A DNA stretch of 64,000 bases, taken from NCBI GenBank assembly GCA_934435205.1, contig CAKSAK010000001.1, forward strand, positions 434,001-498,000, read 5' to 3'. The stretch comes from an uncultured Ruminococcus sp. GTDB taxonomy: Bacteria; Bacillota; Clostridia; Oscillospirales; Ruminococcaceae. Under the pieces are notes generated by a model. That model saw only the letters and a program-made list of their open reading frames with translations. It ran no database searches and had not been told where the DNA came from. Numbering within the stretch: position 1 is the first letter of the stretch; every line of letters begins with the position of its first letter. This document shows positions 61,194 to 64,000 of this stretch, piece after piece. The translations under genes were made by a program, and so were the position numbers.

Positions 61194-63305
61194 TTAGTCC
61201 TCGTCAGCAAGTGCAAAATCTATCTTGCCCGAGTTTACATTTGCGTTCAGCACCTTTACCCTGATAGGGTCGCCCACACGATATTCCATGCCGTTTGTGA
61301 GGTTTTTCAGGCTCACCATATCGTCGCAGACATATTCGCCGTCAGGCATATTGTCCGTATGAAGAAGTCCCTCGCAGGTATCAGGGAGAGCGATAAACAG
61401 ACCGAACTCAACGGCTGACACCACAGTTCCGTCAAACTCCTCGCCAATATGGGCGTTCATATACTCAGCCTTGTAGCAATCCTCACAGCTTCGCTCAACC
61501 TGCATTGCTGTAAGCTCTGTCTTTGTGGACTGGTCGGCAGAGGCGTAAACGAACTTGTTGAACTTTGTGGCGCACTCCTCTGCACTGCTGCCGCTGAGGA
61601 ACGCTGACATTATCCTATGGATAGTCAGGTCAGGGTAACGTCTGATAGGCGAAGTAAAGTGTGCGTAATCCTCCAGCGCAAGTCCGAAGTGACCCACAGG
61701 CTCGGTGGAATATCTTGCCTTTGACATACTTCTCAGAACGATATTGTTCATGATAAGGTCGATATCAGTGCCCTTTGCGGCTTTGAGTATCTCCGACATA
61801 TCCGCAGGGGCTGCCTTTTCGCCCAGCTTATACTGGACGTTCAGCTTGACGAGTGCTTCTCTCAGGGATTCAAGCTTCTCGTCTGACGGCTCTTCGTGGA
61901 TACGATAAACGAACGGCAGGTTATTATCCATGCCAAATCTTGCGGCACACTCGTTTGCAACGAGCATGAAGTCCTCTATTATCTCCTCGCTTCTTCCACG
62001 GGTACGCCTTTCAACGCCCACGCAGATATCCTCGTCATTGATGATAAGCTTGCTCTCAGAGGTCTCAAGCTCAGGACAGCCACGGTTTTTCTTATTTTTG
62101 TACAAAATATCCGCAAGCTCCTTTATAACAGGAAGCTGACCTGAAACCTCGGCATATTTTTCTTTAAGTTCAGCATCGTCACTGCCTGCCAAAATCGAAT
62201 TTATCTCGGAATAAACGCCCTTTACACGGGAGCGGATAACAGTTTTTGCAAACTTATAGTCCGTGATGTTGCCCTGCTTGTCAAGCTCGCAAAGACATGA
62301 GAACGCAAGCCTGTCCTCATTCGGATTAAGGGAGCAGATGCCGTTTGAAAGCTCCTTAGGGAGCATTGGTATAACTCGGTTTGCGTAATAAACGCTTGTG
62401 CCACGCTTGAAAGCTTCGTTATCAAGCTGTGACTTCGGCTGAACATAGTGGGAAACGTCGGCAATGTGAACGCCAAGGAGATAGCCTGTTTTGGTTCGTT
62501 CAACGGAAATCGCGTCGTCGATATCCTTTGTATCTGCGCCGTCAATGGTGAATATTGGCTTGTCACGGAGGTCAAGGCGGTTGGGTATCTCCTCTTTTAT
62601 CCTTGAATAATCAGACACTTCCCTAGCTTCATAGATGACCTCGCTAGGAAAAACAGGGGTCAGACCATTGACTTCGAGGACGCTCATTGCGCAGGCGGAG
62701 GCTTTCATGGAGCTTCCATAGCTTGAAACTATCTCGCAGACGTGTTCAGAGTGCCTGTTTCCACGCTTTGTGACCTGTGCCACCACCTTGTCACCCTCGT
62801 GAAGCTCAAGCCTCATAGGGTTTTCAAAGGACATTGCATATTTTGACAGCATATCAGGGACAATTTTCAGCACGCCGAACTCGCTCACAAGCTCACCTGT
62901 GAACTTGGCAAAATTCTCCTCGACGATGCTCATGACCTCGCCCTCAGTGCAAGCGCCCTCGCCCTTGAACGTCCTCACAAGGACGATATCGTGAGGCATT
63001 GCGCCTTTGAGATACTTGCCCACAACGAAAATCTCCTCGTCAGTGTCAATATTTTTCACGAAGCCGTAGGTCTTATTGAGCCTTACCACCTCGCACTTGA
63101 CGAATTTCTTAGGGTCAACCAGCCTTATGCCGAATTTATCTTCCATTATCTCGCCGTTTTTCTTCATTTTGTCAACGACTTTTGTGAATTTTTCAAACTC
63201 AAAGCCCTTTCCTCTGCATGATCTCAGCAGTTCTTTAAAGGTCAGGGGCTTTTTGCCCGCTTTTTTAAGCTTTGAGTATATTATTTTTCTGTAATCTAAC
63301 TTCAT
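61194..63305 (-). CDS. rnr: Ribonuclease R (3'-5' exoribonuclease)
   Basis: 703 residues: N-terminal helix-turn-helix, cold-shock-like domains, RNB catalytic domain with metal-binding aspartates in DTKDIDDA (Asp261, Asp263, Asp264), and a C-terminal S1 domain (~615-700). Degrades structured RNA and takes part in trans-translation. No lysine-rich tail, shorter than the E. coli enzyme but normal for Firmicutes. smpB, a frequent neighbour, is not seen here. Confidence 0.93.
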   Translation of the reverse strand: MKLDYRKIIYSKLKKAGKKPLTFKELLRSCRGKGFEFEKFTKVVDKMKKNGEIMEDKFGIRLVDPKKFVKCEVVRLNKTYGFVKNIDTDEEIFVVGKYLKGAMPHDIVLVRTFKGEGACTEGEVMSIVEENFAKFTGELVSEFGVLKIVPDMLSKYAMSFENPMRLELHEGDKVVAQVTKRGNRHSEHVCEIVSSYGSSMKASACAMSVLEVNGLTPVFPSEVIYEAREVSDYSRIKEEIPNRLDLRDKPIFTIDGADTKDIDDAISVERTKTGYLLGVHIADVSHYVQPKSQLDNEAFKRGTSVYYANRVIPMLPKELSNGICSLNPNEDRLAFSCLCELDKQGNITDYKFAKTVIRSRVKGVYSEINSILAGSDDAELKEKYAEVSGQLPVIKELADILYKNKKNRGCPELETSESKLIINDEDICVGVERRTRGRSEEIIEDFMLVANECAARFGMDNNLPFVYRIHEEPSDEKLESLREALVKLNVQYKLGEKAAPADMSEILKAAKGTDIDLIMNNIVLRSMSKARYSTEPVGHFGLALEDYAHFTSPIRRYPDLTIHRIMSAFLSGSSAEECATKFNKFVYASADQSTKTELTAMQVERSCEDCYKAEYMNAHIGEEFDGTVVSAVEFGLFIALPDTCEGLLHTDNMPDGEYVCDDMVSLKNLTNGMEYRVGDPIRVKVLNANVNSGKIDFALADED

Positions 63306-63319
63306 AAATTTCCTTTCTT

Positions 63320-64000
63320 TTACTTATATTCCAAGGCTATGTATTCATCTCTGAACACAAAGCCCATTTTCTGTGCTATTGAAAGCGAGGTGAGATTTCG
63401 TGCGTCCCAGTGAGGTGTAAGCCCACTGCGCACACATTCCAGCAGGAATGCCGCCGCTGTTATTTGTGCAAGACCTTTCAGGCGATATTCTTCACGGGTG
63501 GAGACTTCTATCTCAACGCCTTTATCGTAGTATGAGAACGTAGAAGTTCCGCTGACTATCCTGCCGTCATGGGTGAGGACATAGCCGAAGCCATGGGCTG
63601 AAAAGTCCGCAAAGTCTTTGAAATTGCACACAAATGACTCCGACCACTGCTCTGCCAATGCTTTTTCGTATAGGTCTTTATCTATCATGGATAATTTAAG
63701 CTGTCCTATATTTTGTACTCTTGATGCTGTGTCATGCAACTTGTCAGTATCAAAGCCGTTTACAGGCGGACAGGTGTGATATCTTTTCACGATTTCAAGC
63801 TGTTCGTCACAGGCACACAAAGTCTTTGCAAGTTCCTCGCAGTCGGGTACTATGACTGCGTTTTTGTTATCGCTGCAAAATTTGAGCATATCAGCCCCAA
63901 AACTTTTATCCCCTGCGGCAAAATAAAAGTCGCCGCAGCATATGACCGCCGCTGTTGGTGCGGTGGTATCGTCACAAAAGGCAGTGCCGAAAATGCCGTC
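63320..64000 (-). CDS. GNAT-family acetyltransferase (5' end outside the window)
   Basis: The frame is open to the window edge (DGIFGTAFCDD...), so the gene continues beyond 64000. The visible 226 residues hold a C-terminal GNAT fold: VSGTSTFSYYDKGVEIEVSTREEYRLKGLAQITAAAF with the acetyl-CoA loop R-x-x-G-L-A. PF12746-like. A shorter ATG at 63889 exists, but the upstream sequence is clearly coding. Substrate unknown. Confidence 0.8.
   Translation of the reverse strand, partial: DGIFGTAFCDDTTAPTAAVICCGDFYFAAGDKSFGADMLKFCSDNKNAVIVPDCEELAKTLCACDEQLEIVKRYHTCPPVNGFDTDKLHDTASRVQNIGQLKLSMIDKDLYEKALAEQWSESFVCNFKDFADFSAHGFGYVLTHDGRIVSGTSTFSYYDKGVEIEVSTREEYRLKGLAQITAAAFLLECVRSGLTPHWDARNLTSLSIAQKMGFVFRDEYIALEYK

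Overview
The window looks like chromosome of an anaerobic, spore-lineage gut or rumen clostridium close to Ruminococcus (Oscillospiraceae). This rests on SpoVT, a monomeric [FeFe]-hydrogenase, glycogen phosphorylase, lichenase and GH5 glucanase genes, GGAGG-type ribosome sites, and low-to-moderate GC with classic TTGACA/TATAAT promoters. The genus is inferred from gene content, not proven.

Layout. 1-2.7 kb: GHKL histidine kinase and glycerol dehydrogenase. 2.8-4.4 kb: a protein with an RRXRR-like N-terminus behind a structured leader, a tRNA-Pro and a copy of its 3' end. 4.5-8.3 kb: a secreted repeat protein. 8.4-14.9 kb: a beta-glucan locus on the minus strand (esterase, GH16 lichenase, AraC regulator, orphan solute-binding protein, secreted protein, GH5 enzyme), tied together by a repeated promoter architecture that I could align by eye. 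15-16.5 kb: a SEC-C protein. 16.5-25.7 kb: a type I restriction-modification locus (hsdM-hsdS-hsdR) with a tyrosine recombinase. It is bracketed by 438-bp identical inverted copies of a silent hsdS specificity cassette, a DNA-inversion arrangement.

25.9-38.7 kb: two copies of a sigma factor/lipoprotein/ABC-2 transporter/spoVT segment. The right copy is complete. The left copy has decayed: truncated sigma gene, permease fused in frame to the ATPase, and a truncated spoVT. A cluster of four zinc-ribbon membrane proteins sits between them. 38.8-39.8 kb: lipoprotein, tRNA-Thr and a broken tRNA-Thr copy. 40.3-45 kb: a LacI-controlled sugar ABC importer with no ATPase of its own. 45-52.1 kb: a compact set of phage head and connector genes (TerS, TerL, portal, protease, capsid, connectors, a possible baseplate protein) with no integrase or lysis genes. 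52.4-64 kb: [FeFe]-hydrogenase, a FemAB-type transferase behind a heptanucleotide repeat, a TPR membrane protein, a DUF368 lipid-carrier transporter, glycogen phosphorylase, RNase R and an edge-truncated acetyltransferase, with GC-rich interspersed repeats in the gaps.

Functionally, lichenase at the surface, solute-binding proteins, an intracellular GH5 enzyme and glycogen phosphorylase fit a glucan-fermenting lifestyle, with hydrogenase handling reducing equivalents. The most notable systems are the invertible R-M locus, the shared glucan promoter code, the RRXRR-like gene with its leader RNA, and the standalone phage head cluster. No searches were run. Family names rest on motifs read from the sequence, and coordinates of sites were counted by hand.
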